Of a DNA stretch of 64,000 bases, positions 32,963-46,468 are shown piece by piece. The position numbers and the translations under genes are program-made. This DNA comes from Trebonia sp963771985 (GTDB lineage: Bacteria; Actinomycetota; Actinomycetes; Streptosporangiales; Streptosporangiaceae). Each line of letters begins with the position of its first letter. The first letter of the stretch is position 1. The stretch spans positions 1 to 64,000 of the forward strand of contig CAVYVO010000015.1 of NCBI GenBank assembly GCA_963771985.1, in the 5' to 3' direction. Under the pieces are notes generated by a model. The model searched no databases, was not told where the DNA came from, and saw nothing but the letters and a program-made list of their open reading frames with translations.

Positions 32963-34402
32963 ATGGGATCGGGTGAGCAGCCAGCCGGCGGGGCGCCGAC
33001 GCGGTTGTGGGGAGGGCGGTTCGAGGGCGGGCCCGCGGACGCCCTGGCGCGGTTGTCGCTGAGCGTCCAGTTCGACTGGCGGCTTGCCCGCTATGACCTG
33101 CTCGCGTCCCGCGCGCACGCGCGGATGCTGTACCGGGCGGGGCTGCTCAGCGACAGCGAGGCCGAGTCGATGCGCAACGCGCTCGACGACCTCGACACCG
33201 CGGTCGAGGACGGATCCTTCCGGCCGACGGTGGCCGATGAGGACGTGCACACCGCCCTCGAGCGCGGCCTCCTAGAGCGGCTCGGCTCCCTCGGCGGCAA
33301 GCTGCGCGCCGGCCGCAGCCGCAATGACCAGGTCGCCACGGACCTGCGGCTATACCTGCGCGACCACGTGCGGCTCATCGTCAGCCGGATCGTCGAGCTG
33401 CAGACCGCGCTGATCGCCCAGGCGGAAGCCTGCGGCGCGGTGCCCGCGCCCGGTATGACGCACCTGCAGCACGCCCAGCCGGTGCTGTTCGCGCACCAGT
33501 TGCTCGCCCACGTGCAGGCGTTCGTACGGGACATCAGCCGGCTGCGTGACTGGGACAAGCGCGCGGCGGTGAGCCCGCTCGGCGCCGGCGCGCTCGCCGG
33601 GTCGTCGCTGCCGGTGGACCCGCAGCTGCTGGCGGCCGAGCTCGGCTTCGACAGCGCCGCGCCGAACTCCATGGACGCCGTCGCCGACCGGGACTTCGCC
33701 GCCGAGTTCTGCTTCGCCGCGGCGCTCACCGGTGTGCACCTGTCCAGGCTGGGCGAGGAGATCGTCCTGTGGTCCTCGCAGGAGTTCGGCTGGGTCGAGA
33801 TCGATGACGCCTACGCCACCGGCTCGTCGATCATGCCGCAGAAGAAGAACCCGGATGTCGCGGAGCTCGCCCGCGGCAAGGCTGGGCGGCTCATCGGCGG
33901 GCTCACCGGCCTGCTCACGACGCTGAAGGGCCTGCCGCTTACCTACAACAGGGACTTGCAGGAGGACAAGGAGCCGGTATTCGACGCCGTCGACACGCTG
34001 CTGCTCGTCCTCCCGGCCATGGCTGGTCTGATAGCGACTCTCCGCATTAATTCGCAACGGCTGCGCAGTGGTGCCCCCGCGGGCTACACCCTGGCTACCG
34101 ACCTGGCCGAATACCTGGTCCGGCGCGGTGTCCCGTTCCGTGAGGCGCACGAGATCGTCGGTCACCTGGTGGTGTGGTGCCAGGTGAACGACGTGGGCCT
34201 GGAGGAGGTGAGCGACGAGGACCTGGCGAAGGTCTCACCGCACCTGACGCCGGACGTCCGCGCGGTGCTCACCGTGGAAGGCGCGCTCGCCGCCCGCAAG
34301 GGGTTCGGCGGCACGGCGCCGGACCGGGTGGCCGAGCAGCTGACGGCGCTGCGCACCACGGTCAACGGCGCCGCGGCCTGGGCCGCGGCCGACGGCGCCT
34401 GA
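32963..34402 (+). CDS. argH: Argininosuccinate lyase
   Basis: Last step of arginine synthesis. It shows LWGGRFEGGP at the start, AGRSRNDQVATDLRLYLRD, MTHLQHAQPVLFAHQLLAH (catalytic His), and the fumarase-superfamily signature GSSIMPQKKNPDVAEL, with LPLTYNRDLQEDKEP. About 479 residues from ATG 32963; GTG 32945 is an alternative. argG, normally beside argH, is not in the window. It may have its own promoter in the repeat-filled gap. Confidence 0.95.
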   Translation: MGSGEQPAGGAPTRLWGGRFEGGPADALARLSLSVQFDWRLARYDLLASRAHARMLYRAGLLSDSEAESMRNALDDLDTAVEDGSFRPTVADEDVHTALERGLLERLGSLGGKLRAGRSRNDQVATDLRLYLRDHVRLIVSRIVELQTALIAQAEACGAVPAPGMTHLQHAQPVLFAHQLLAHVQAFVRDISRLRDWDKRAAVSPLGAGALAGSSLPVDPQLLAAELGFDSAAPNSMDAVADRDFAAEFCFAAALTGVHLSRLGEEIVLWSSQEFGWVEIDDAYATGSSIMPQKKNPDVAELARGKAGRLIGGLTGLLTTLKGLPLTYNRDLQEDKEPVFDAVDTLLLVLPAMAGLIATLRINSQRLRSGAPAGYTLATDLAEYLVRRGVPFREAHEIVGHLVVWCQVNDVGLEEVSDEDLAKVSPHLTPDVRAVLTVEGALAARKGFGGTAPDRVAEQLTALRTTVNGAAAWAAADGA

Positions 34403-34406
34403 CGCG

Positions 34407-35045
34407 GTGACCGCCGGGATCGTACCGAGGGAGTTCCTCGATCGGCCATCCCCGGAGGTGGCGCCGGACCTGCTCAGCCGCGTGCTCGAGTACGAGACCG
34501 CCGACGGGCTCGTGGCCGTGACGCTGACCGAGGTGGAGGCCTATGCCGGCGCGGCGGACCCCGCGTCGCACGCGTACCGGGGCCGGACCGGGCGGAACGC
34601 GGTGATGTTCGGCCCGGCAGGGCACGCGTACGTGTACTTCACGTACGGCATGCACTTCTGCGTCAACGTAGTCTGCATGCCGCCGGGCAGGGCGTCGGCG
34701 GTCCTGCTCCGGGCCGGCCAGGTGATCGCGGGTGCGGACCTGGCCCGCGCCCGGCGGGGCATGCCGGTGGCGGACCGCGACCTGGCCCGGGGGCCGGCGC
34801 GACTGTGCCAGGCGCTCGGGATCGACCGTCGTCTCGACGGGGCCGACATGTGCGATCCGTCATCGCCGCTGCGTTTGCGCGGGGCAGACGCCACCGTCCG
34901 TTCGGACGAAAAGATCGAGATACACACCGGGCCGAGAGTCGGGGTGCGCGAGGGAGCGGACGTGCCGTGGCGGTTCTGGCTTGACGGGTCGCCTTCGGTA
35001 TCGGTGTACCGGCCGTACGTACCCCGGCGGGCGAAAACTCGTTAG
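34407..35045 (+). CDS. DNA-3-methyladenine glycosylase (AAG/MPG family)
   Basis: Removes alkylated purines from DNA. The 212-residue protein has VTLTEVEAYAG with the catalytic Glu, DPASHAYRGRTGRNAVMFGPAGHAYVYFTYGMHFCVNVV (the AAG core), ARGPARLCQALGI and a C-terminal PWRFW. Start GTG 34407 lies 4 bp after argH, so both are likely cotranscribed, an arrangement common in actinobacteria (argH-mpg-tyrS). Confidence 0.92.
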   Translation: MTAGIVPREFLDRPSPEVAPDLLSRVLEYETADGLVAVTLTEVEAYAGAADPASHAYRGRTGRNAVMFGPAGHAYVYFTYGMHFCVNVVCMPPGRASAVLLRAGQVIAGADLARARRGMPVADRDLARGPARLCQALGIDRRLDGADMCDPSSPLRLRGADATVRSDEKIEIHTGPRVGVREGADVPWRFWLDGSPSVSVYRPYVPRRAKTR

Positions 35046-35078
35046 CCGCGCCGGGTCCGCGGGTGGCACCATGCGTCC

Positions 35079-36020
35079 GTGAGCGATGCCATCGGGGAAC
35101 TGACCTGGCGCGGGCTGATCGCGCAGTCCACCGACCTGGGCGCGCTGCGCGCTGCCCTGCGCTCGGGCCGGGTCACGTTCTACGCCGGCTTCGACCCGAC
35201 GGGACCGGGGCTGCACATCGGCCACCTGGCGCTCATGCTCACCATGCGCCGGCTGCAGCAAGCCGGGCACCGGCCGATCGGCGTGGTCGGCGGCGCGACC
35301 GGGCTGATCGGTGACCCGAGCGGCAAGTCATCCGAGCGGACGCTGAACTCACCGGAGATCGTCGCCGGGTGGGTGGAGCGCATCCGCGCCGAGGTCGGCC
35401 GGTTCATCGACCTCGGCCCGCGAGACGGGATGGTCGTCTCCAACCTGGAGTGGACCGGGCGGCTGTCGGCGATCGACCTGCTGCGCGATGTCGGCAGGCA
35501 CTTCCCGGTGAACCGGATGCTCGACCGCGAGTCGGTCCGGGCCCGGCTGGCGGGCGGCGGGATCAGCTTCACCGAGTTCAGTTACCAGCTCCTGCAGGCG
35601 CTGGACTTCCTCGAACTCCACCGCCGGTACGGGTGCACGCTGCAGGTCGGCGGCAGTGACCAGTGGGGCAACCTGGTGGCCGGGATCGGTCTCGTCCGCT
35701 CCGCCGAAGGCGCGGCCGTGCACGCGCTGACCATTCCGCTGATCACCAAGACGGACGGCACCAAGTACGGGAAGACCGAGGACGGCGCGATCTGGCTGAG
35801 CCCGGACCTGATGTCGCCGTACGCGTTCTACCAGTTCTGGCTGAACGTGGGGGACGCCGAGGCGCCCGGGCTGCTGCGGGTGTTCACGTTCCGGTCACGG
35901 TCGGAGATCGCCGCGCTCGAGGAAGCCGTGCGGGACCGGCCCGCCGCGCGGGAGGCGCAGCGGGCGCTCGCGACAGACGTGACGACGCTGGTGCACGGCG
36001 GCCCTCCGTGGCGAGCCTGA
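35079..36020 (+). pseudogene. tyrS: Tyrosine--tRNA ligase, catalytic part only (frame ends before the S4 domain)
   Basis: The class I synthetase core is intact: DPTGPGLHIGHLA (HIGH), GATGLIGDPSGKS, SYQLLQALDFLEL, QVGGSDQWGN and TDGTKYGKTEDG (KMSKS equivalent). The frame stops at TGA 36018 after LVHGGPPWRA. The C-terminal S4 domain lies in another frame right after (36020). About 40 residues of the usual linker are missing. Either a deletion-frameshift mutation, an assembly error, or a two-part enzyme; catalytic identity is sure. Confidence 0.85.
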
Positions 36021-36220
36021 TGGTGGCCACCGGGGTGGTGCCGACGCTGGCCGCGGCCAGGCGGGCGATCGCCGAGGGCGGCGCGTACCTGAACAACCGG
36101 CGGGTCACCGCGGACGATGCCGTCCCCGGGGAATACGAGCTGTTGCACGGTCGTTATCTACTGTTGCGCAGGGGAAAGCGCGCTGTGGGAGCCGTTGAAG
36201 TGCTCCTGGGACGTGTGTAA
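36020..36220 (+). pseudogene. tyrS: Tyrosine--tRNA ligase S4 RNA-binding domain, separate frame
   Basis: A 66-residue frame with VPTLAAARRAIAEGGAYLNNRRV, the S4 motif of TyrS, and LLHGRYLLLRRGKR. Its ATG overlaps the stop of the catalytic frame as TGATG (36018-36022), so reinitiation is conceivable. Frame continuity upstream (VASLMVATG) shows that it was once part of the same protein. Confidence 0.75.
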
Positions 36221-36295
36221 CTCTGTGTTCCACCGCAGGTCAGGTGGGTTATGCAGAGGTTACGATGGGTTTGCGGCCAGCCGCGAGGCCTTGAT

Positions 36296-36324
36296 TTGAC
36301 GAGGGTTTGCAGCGACCGTAGAGT
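36296..36324 (+). promoter_or_regulatory. rrn promoter 1
   Basis: TTGACG (36296-36301) and TAGAGT (36319-36324) with a 17-bp spacer, a strong actinobacterial vegetative promoter about 420 bp before 16S. Confidence 0.7.
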
Positions 36325-36498
36325 TCTTCTTGCCCGAGGGGGACGGAACGGCGAGAGGCCGGGACGGGACCCGGGGAACCATCTAGCAGCCCTCCTGCCG
36401 TGGGTCGCGCATCATGTGCGAGGCTCGCGGGGGTTAACTGCGGGTGGGCCGGAGGATCCTAGCGTCCGCAACGTCCCGGTAAGATCCGGGAAACGCGG

Positions 36499-36527
36499 TT
36501 GACACGAAGGATACTTCGGAGTAAAGT
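36499..36527 (+). promoter_or_regulatory. rrn promoter 2
   Basis: TTGACA (36499-36504) and TAAAGT (36522-36527) with a 17-bp spacer, about 220 bp before 16S. Downstream, GTTTCTTGAGAACTCAA at 36577 is the boxA-like antitermination/processing element; GTTTCTTGAGAACT recurs in the 16S-23S spacer at 38521. Confidence 0.75.
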
Positions 36528-36745
36528 TTAAGGGTTGCCCCGGATGCGGGATGAGAGTCCCGTGATGGTGTGCGTCTGTTTCTTGAGAACTCAACAGTGT
36601 GCTAAAAGCCAGTGCATTATATATGTACATAACCCCCGTCATCCGGGTTCCGGTGAGGGACCTGGTGATGGTGATTGCCATGATTTGCTCATGGTTGGGT
36701 GATGTTTTCCGGCTGGGGGTTCTGCCTTCGGCTGGTTGCAGTCAT

Positions 36746-41696
<4,951 letters not shown>

Positions 41697-41786
41697 ACAC
41701 ACTCTTACTTACTTTCTTTCTGATGTTCGCGTCCACTGTGCGGTTCCCGGGACACGGCCGGCACCCGGCCCGGACAGTTCCATAGC

Positions 41787-41906
41787 GTTCCCGGCGGCCA
41801 TAGCGACGGGGAAACACCCGGTCCCATCCCGAACCCGGAAGTTAAGCCCGTCAGCGCCGATGGTACTGCGAGGGAGGCCTCGCGGGAGAGTAGGACACCG
41901 CCGGAA
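41787..41906 (+). rRNA. 5S ribosomal RNA
   Basis: GTTCCCGGCGG at the 5' end pairs with CCGCCGGAAC at the 3' end; CCCATCCCGAACCCGGAAGTTAAG is the 5S core. About 120 nt. Confidence 0.95.
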
Positions 41907-41915
41907 CACACGTTA

Positions 41916-41962
41916 GAGGGCCGCACCCCGCATAGTGGGGATAGCGGCCCTCTTCTTTTTTG
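41916..41962 (+). terminator. rrn operon terminator
   Basis: GAGGGCCGC (41916-41924) pairs with GCGGCCCTC (41944-41952), with an inner CCCC/GGGG stem, and TTCTTTTTTG follows. A strong rho-independent terminator right after 5S. Confidence 0.92.
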
Positions 41963-41986
41963 CAACCGTTCAGGAGGTCGGTGACA

Positions 41987-44173
41987 GTGGCCGAAGATGG
42001 CGACGCGTCGCAGCGTGGCAGTTCGGGTTACGGACGCGGGCGTCCGGACGGTGGCAATCGTGCTAGCCGCGGCTCCTCCCGCCCCGGGAGTGGTTCCGCG
42101 CGTACCGGAGGCTACGGCCGTGGCGGCGCCGGCCGGAGCGGTGAGGGATACGGGCGCGGGGCGGGGAGCGACCGCAGAAGCGGCGGACCGCGTGCGGCCG
42201 GCGGCGGCCGCGGCCGTGACACCGGGACCGGGCGCGGCTCCGGCGGCGACCGGGAGAGCGGCCGCGGCTTCGACAGGGAATCCGGCACACCCGGCCGCGG
42301 GCCGTCTCGTCGGCCGACGACAAGTTCCTTCCGCGGCGGGAGTGGCCGTGCACCGGTAGGCAGGTCCCCGCGCCCGTTCCGGCGAGACGATACGGATGGT
42401 GCTAGCGGTAGCCGACGACCCGGCGCTGACCGCGGCTCCTCATCCAACCGCGGGTATCCCTCGGACCGCGGTTCCTCATCGGACCGTGGCTCCTCATCGG
42501 ACCGCGGGCATCGGTCGGACCGCGGCTCCTCATCGGACCGCGGGCATTCGTCGGACCGTGGCTCCTCATCGGACCGCGGGCATTCGTCGGACCGCGGCTC
42601 CTCATCGGACCGCGGGCATTCGTCCGATCGTCGTTACTCATCTGACCGTGGCTCCTCGCCCGAGCGTCGTTACTCGTCAGCGGACCGCGCGGACCGCGGA
42701 TCGTCGACGGGGTACCGCGGCCCCCGCGACGGCGGTGATCGATCCGCCCGCGCCCCGCGCCGAGACCAGGACCCAGGAGCCGACCGCGGTTACGAGCGTC
42801 GTTCCGGCGGGGACCGTCCCAGGCGCGACTCTTACGGCGGCGACACCGAGCGGCGCGGCAGCGGACCTGGTGAGCGTCGCGGTGGTTACGGAACGAACGG
42901 GACGCCGCGTCGGCCGGCGGCTGGGTATCGCACGGGCCAAAGCGGGCGCGGCGGGACCTTCCGCGGGGACGGCCCGCGCAGGCCAGCGGATTCCGACCGG
43001 CCCGGACGGGGTCATGGCCCTAGCCGGAACACGTCCGAACGCCTCGGCGGCGCGTTCCCCGAGGAACGGCCTGAGCGCCGGGACAGCCGATCTCGCGATG
43101 GACGGCCCGAGCGTCGCGAATTCGATCGCGGCAGGCAGCGTGAATACGGCGGCGACAGGCGAGACGATCGGCGTCCGGCCCGGACGGGGGGCCGCGCGGA
43201 GAGGCCGGCGCGTCCGGCCCGGCCGACCGGCGCGCCTCGTTACGGTGACCGCCCGCGCGCGGGCGCCGGCCGTGACCGCGCCGAGGGACGCAGGAGCGAT
43301 CGTTCGGCCAGCGCCGCCCCGCGGGTTCCGGACAGCATCACCGAGGATCAACTTTCCCGTGAGGCGAAGGCCGAACTCCGCGGGCTGCCGCTTGACCTGG
43401 CCGCTGTCGTGGGCCGCTACCTCGTGGCCGCCGAGCTTGAAAGCGATCCCGAGCAGGCTTACCGCTACGCGCAAGCCGCCCGTCGGCTCGCCGCGCGGAT
43501 CGGCATCGTGCGTGAGGTAAACGGCATCACCGCGTACCAGACCGGGCGCTGGGCGGAGGCCCTGGCGGAGTTGCGCGCCGCCCGCCGCCTGACCGGCCGG
43601 GACGAGTACCTTCCGCTGATGGCCGACTCCGAGCGAGCTCTCGGCAGACTGGATCGCGCGCTCGAACTCGTGCACAGCGACGAAGCCAAGCGGCTGCCGC
43701 GTGCGGCGCAAATCGAACTCCGGATCGTGGAATCGGGCATCCGCAGGGACCAAGGGCTCGCCGACGCGGCGGTGCTCGCGCTCCAGGTCCCCGAGCTGAC
43801 CGATGGTCGGCTGCGTCCCTGGTCCGCCAGGCTCTTCTACGCCTACGGCGACGCCCTGCTGGCGGCCGGCCGGCCGGAGGCCGCCAGGGAAGCCTTCTCC
43901 CGCGCCGTCGTCGCCGATGAGAACGAGGAAACCGACGCCCTGGCACGTCTCGACGAACTGGACGGCATCACCGTAGAAGACCTCGAAGACGAAGACGAAG
44001 ACGAGAACGAAGACGACTGGGACGACCCCGACGACTCCGCCGACGACGAGGATGAGGGCCTCGACGAGGACGAGGACGACCTCGAGGACGAGTACTCCGG
44101 CGAAGACCAAGACGAAGACGAAGACGCGGCCTCCGATGTCGCGGATGACGCCGCGGGTGACAGCACACGCTGA
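41987..44173 (+). CDS. RG/SDR-repeat, TPR-like and acidic-tail protein downstream of rrn
   Basis: Start GTG 41987 (AGGAGG at 41972); the longer frame would begin inside the rrn terminator. The 728-residue protein has three parts: residues 1-455 an Arg/Gly/Ser/Asp-rich disordered region with about eight DRGSSSDRGHSS repeats; 460-635 a helical domain (SREAKAELRGLPLDLAAVVGRYLVAAELESDPEQAYRYAQAARRLAARIGIVREV) that looks like TPRs; and an Asp/Glu-only tail of about 80 residues. The helical part is conserved beside rRNA operons in actinobacteria. RG-rich regions suggest RNA binding, perhaps ribosome assembly; that is inference. Confidence 0.85.
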   Translation: MAEDGDASQRGSSGYGRGRPDGGNRASRGSSRPGSGSARTGGYGRGGAGRSGEGYGRGAGSDRRSGGPRAAGGGRGRDTGTGRGSGGDRESGRGFDRESGTPGRGPSRRPTTSSFRGGSGRAPVGRSPRPFRRDDTDGASGSRRPGADRGSSSNRGYPSDRGSSSDRGSSSDRGHRSDRGSSSDRGHSSDRGSSSDRGHSSDRGSSSDRGHSSDRRYSSDRGSSPERRYSSADRADRGSSTGYRGPRDGGDRSARAPRRDQDPGADRGYERRSGGDRPRRDSYGGDTERRGSGPGERRGGYGTNGTPRRPAAGYRTGQSGRGGTFRGDGPRRPADSDRPGRGHGPSRNTSERLGGAFPEERPERRDSRSRDGRPERREFDRGRQREYGGDRRDDRRPARTGGRAERPARPARPTGAPRYGDRPRAGAGRDRAEGRRSDRSASAAPRVPDSITEDQLSREAKAELRGLPLDLAAVVGRYLVAAELESDPEQAYRYAQAARRLAARIGIVREVNGITAYQTGRWAEALAELRAARRLTGRDEYLPLMADSERALGRLDRALELVHSDEAKRLPRAAQIELRIVESGIRRDQGLADAAVLALQVPELTDGRLRPWSARLFYAYGDALLAAGRPEAAREAFSRAVVADENEETDALARLDELDGITVEDLEDEDEDENEDDWDDPDDSADDEDEGLDEDEDDLEDEYSGEDQDEDEDAASDVADDAAGDSTR
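42447..42680 (+). repeat. Coding tandem repeats in the RG-rich region
   Basis: Units of about 36 bp (TCCTCATCGGACCGCGGGCA types) code for SSDRGHSSDRGS repeats. Copies differ by silent and conservative changes, so expansion is partly old. Confidence 0.8.
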
Positions 44174-44206
44174 CCAGCGGTCCCGAACGCCACCCGCGGG
44201 TGGCGG

Positions 44207-44497
44207 CTACCGGCGGCGGAAGCGCCGCCAACAGTAGGTGCCGACAATGAGCAGGAAGACTGCCTCGGTGACGAGAGGCAGCGTAAGCCACCAGTAACTG
44301 AGGACGTGGTGGCCGCCTTGGACGAAAATACTGGCGAACGAGACCGCGATGGGGAACTGGACCACCACGAAGGTGATGAGCAGCCGGCTGAGGGCGAGGG
44401 CGTCGGCACGCGAAAGCCGGGAGCCGGAGCCGCTGAGCGGGCCGCGGGCCTGGGCGCCGAGTTCGCGGGTGTAATGGCCTTGTGCGGTCATGGGCAT
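44207..44497 (-). CDS. Small membrane protein, unknown function
   Basis: A 96-residue protein with two hydrophobic helices (about 38-60, LLITFVVVQFPIAVSFASIFV, and 68-88, WWLTLPLVTEAVFLLIVGTYCW) and a basic C-terminus RRFRRR. The N-terminus looks cytoplasmic. AAGGAAG precedes ATG 44497. No family recognised; it converges with the RG-rich protein gene. Confidence 0.65.
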   Translation of the reverse strand: MPMTAQGHYTRELGAQARGPLSGSGSRLSRADALALSRLLITFVVVQFPIAVSFASIFVQGGHHVLSYWWLTLPLVTEAVFLLIVGTYCWRRFRRR

Positions 44498-44698
44498 TCT
44501 TCCTTGCGTGGACTTACGCGGGACCTGCCGGTGTCAGGATTGCAGGGGAACCGGTCCGCCCGGGCGCGTGTTAGCAGTGCGTAAGAATTGAGTCGTTAGA
44601 AATCTGCCGCATACTTATCCGCGCCATTCCCGCGGCGAACTTATCCGCGGTCACGTAAGTCACAAATTACGTCCCCAGTCTCGGGCAGCGACAGCGCT

Positions 44699-44751
44699 CG
44701 TGATCGTGGGTCATAAGTGGCTAATAGCGCCACTTATGACCCGCGATCATG
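44699..44751. repeat. Long inverted repeat (23-bp arms, 7-bp loop)
   Basis: The arm at 44699-44721 pairs with 44729-44751 with 2 mismatches in 23 (core GGGTCATAAGTGGC / GCCACTTATGACCC). It lies in the non-coding 44498-45160 stretch, which otherwise holds relatively AT-rich sequence, a second small inverted repeat (ACGACCA/TGGTCGT, 44777-44808) and palindrome locus E. Confidence 0.85.
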
Positions 44752-45020
44752 AAGTCGTCGACTACGCCCGCCGTCGTACGACCACGAAATATCCGGACAA
44801 AATGGTCGTATCCGGCCGGATGTCCACGTCGCGAGGCCGCGCCCGCGATCCCGGACGCGCGCCGAAGTCACCAACCTTACGATCCCCGGAGCGCATCCCG
44901 CCCGGCGATCTGTCACCCATCTCCAGCCGCACGCCAGCCCGGAAAACCCTTCTCCATGAAGGGAAACCGGTAAACCGGCAGGATCATGGACCGCACCGCC
45001 CGGCCCTCGAATTCGAAGCA

Positions 45021-45071
45021 GGCCGATTGCGCAATCGACCACAATAGAGCGGGTCGATTGCGCAATCTGTC
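45021..45071. repeat. Intergenic palindromic repeat, locus E (paired copies)
   Basis: GGCCGATTGCGCAATCGACC (45021-45040) and GGTCGATTGCGCAATCTGTC (45052-45071), 31 bp apart, with ACAATAGAGCG between. It marks the edge between the core region and the mobile operon. Confidence 0.88.
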
Positions 45072-45160
45072 AAGCTGTCCGGCGCGCCGGTCACGATGTG
45101 GCGAAACGATGCTTAACAGCACGTCAGACGGGTGGGCGGGGGCCTTGCGGAGGGCGGGGG

Positions 45161-45382
45161 TCAGGCGGGGTGCTTGTCGATCCATGCGAGCACGTCGGTT
45201 TCTCTCCATCGCAGGTGTTTGCCGACGCGGTAGGCCTGGAGGTTCCATGTGCGCCAGTAGGCGCGGACGGTGCGGGCGCTGATGTCGCCGCCGAGGAGGG
45301 CGGCGACCTGGCTGGCGGTGAGCAGGCGGCCGGGGCTGTCCGGGGCGGGGGCCGGGTCGCTGGGTGTCTGGGTGGTTGTCAT
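45161..45382 (-). CDS. Excisionase-like MerR/HTH_17 DNA-binding protein
   Basis: A 73-residue protein with LLTASQVAALLGGDISARTVRAYWRTWNLQAYRVGKHLRWRETDVLAWIDKH, the compact winged helix of Xis/AlpA proteins that help tyrosine recombinases excise elements. ATG 45382 overlaps the previous stop (ATGA). An integrase gene is expected next at lower coordinates but is not there. Confidence 0.82.
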   Translation of the reverse strand: MTTTQTPSDPAPAPDSPGRLLTASQVAALLGGDISARTVRAYWRTWNLQAYRVGKHLRWRETDVLAWIDKHPA

Positions 45383-45642
45383 GGTTCTTCCTGGCCGTGC
45401 GGTTGGCTGGCGGGCGGGGCGAGGTCGGGCGGGAGGGTGAGGGCCCACCACAGGGCGGCGCCGGCCTGGATGGCGGGTGCGGCGGGGGTGCCGGCGATGG
45501 CGATAGTGGCGGTGACGATGATGGCGGCGGCGATGGCGGTGCGGGCGGTGATGCGCAGGGGGCGGCCGTGGCGGATGCGGGCGGGCAGCGCGGCGGCGTG
45601 CCGGAGCGCTGCGGCGGCGGCGCGGCGGGCGGCGGTGGTCAC
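45379..45642 (-). CDS. Small membrane protein of the mobile operon
   Basis: An 87-residue Ala-rich protein with two hydrophobic segments (about 37-54, IAAAIIVTATIAIAG, and 58-72). GTG 45642 overlaps the stop of the upstream frame. Unknown function; such proteins lie between tra and xis genes in actinobacterial elements. Confidence 0.6.
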   Translation of the reverse strand: MTTAARRAAAAALRHAAALPARIRHGRPLRITARTAIAAAIIVTATIAIAGTPAAPAIQAGAALWWALTLPPDLAPPASQPHGQEEP

Positions 45643-46026
45643 CGTTCGTCCTGGTCGTGGTCGGGGGGTGCGGTGATGTGGGCGGAGGCGTTGAAGGTGA
45701 TGCCGTCGTGGTGCCAGGTGACGCGGGCGGTGTAGGTGCCGGTGCGGCCGGGGGTTTCGGTGGCGGTGACGGTGGTGGCGCGGTAGCGTGCCCAGCCGCG
45801 CAGCGCCTCCCATCCGGCCTGCGGGCTGGCGGGGTTGAAGTGGAGGGTGGCGGTCGGGCGGGGGCCGGGGCTGAGGTGCACGTAGTCGGGCTGGGTGATG
45901 CCGGCGGCGCGGGCGTTCGATGAGGGCCTGGCAGCAGGCGGCGGCGACGGCGGCGGCATCACGGGGTTCGGGTGAGGGGATGACGGTGATGTCGCCGGGC
46001 ACGGCGGACGGCGGGGTGGGGGTCAT
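45639..46026 (-). pseudogene. Mobile-operon protein with a one-base frameshift
   Basis: ATG 46026 (overlapping the previous stop) begins MTPTPPSAVPGDITVIPSPEPRDAAAVAAACCQALIE. The product then continues only in another frame, ARAAGITQPDYVHLSPGPRPTATLHFNPASPQAGWEALRGWARY and on to DHDQDER. The switch is at about 45915-45920, inside GAACGCCCGCGCC, where one G seems missing. Joined, it would be about 129 residues. Function unknown. Confidence 0.65.
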
Positions 46027-46468
46027 GACAGGTCTCCTTGCTTGGTTACCGGGCGGATCGGGAGCGGGGGCGGGTTGCGGCGGCGGGGGGCGGAGGTGAT
46101 GGCGGGGACGGGGGCGGCGGGTGCGGCGCGGGCGGGGGTGATGTGGGTGTAGGCGGCGGTGCCGTGCTGGATGTGGCAGGCCTGGCCGGTGGCCAGCTGC
46201 CGGATCAGGTCGGGGTCGGCGGTCCAGGTGTGCTGGACGCGGCTGGTGCCCTCGTCGCCGGTGGTGGGGCCGAGCAGTTTGCGGGCGGATTCGAGGATGC
46301 GGCGGGTGCCGGCCAGCGCGACCAGCGGTTCGGGGTGGGGGGTGCGGAGCAGGAAGATGCCGCCGTCGGCGGTGGCGGCGATGCGGTACCGTTCGTCGTC
46401 GCTGTCGCCGAGCCCGTGCCAGGATTGCGCGCTGACCATGACGCCCAGGCCGAGGGACCGGCCGCGCT
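46023..46468 (-). pseudogene. Conjugal transfer ATPase, 3' fragment
   Basis: The frame reads RGRSLGLGVMVSAQSWHGLGDSDDERYRIAATADGGIFLLRTPHPEPL and on through AGTRRILESARKLLGP, GDEGTSRVQHTWTADP, the C-terminal part of actinobacterial FtsK/TraG-like ATPases. An ATG at 46439 allows a 138-residue frame. The segment between EGTSEV (at 47832) and RGRSLG, with the Walker B region, is missing or displaced. It continues the 5' fragment at 47832-49064. Confidence 0.75.

Noticed and set aside
42396..43520. Second plus-strand frame (374 residues) across the RG-rich gene
   Set aside because: An Ala/Thr/His-rich shadow produced by the repeats; it ends before the conserved helical domain, which is in the annotated frame.
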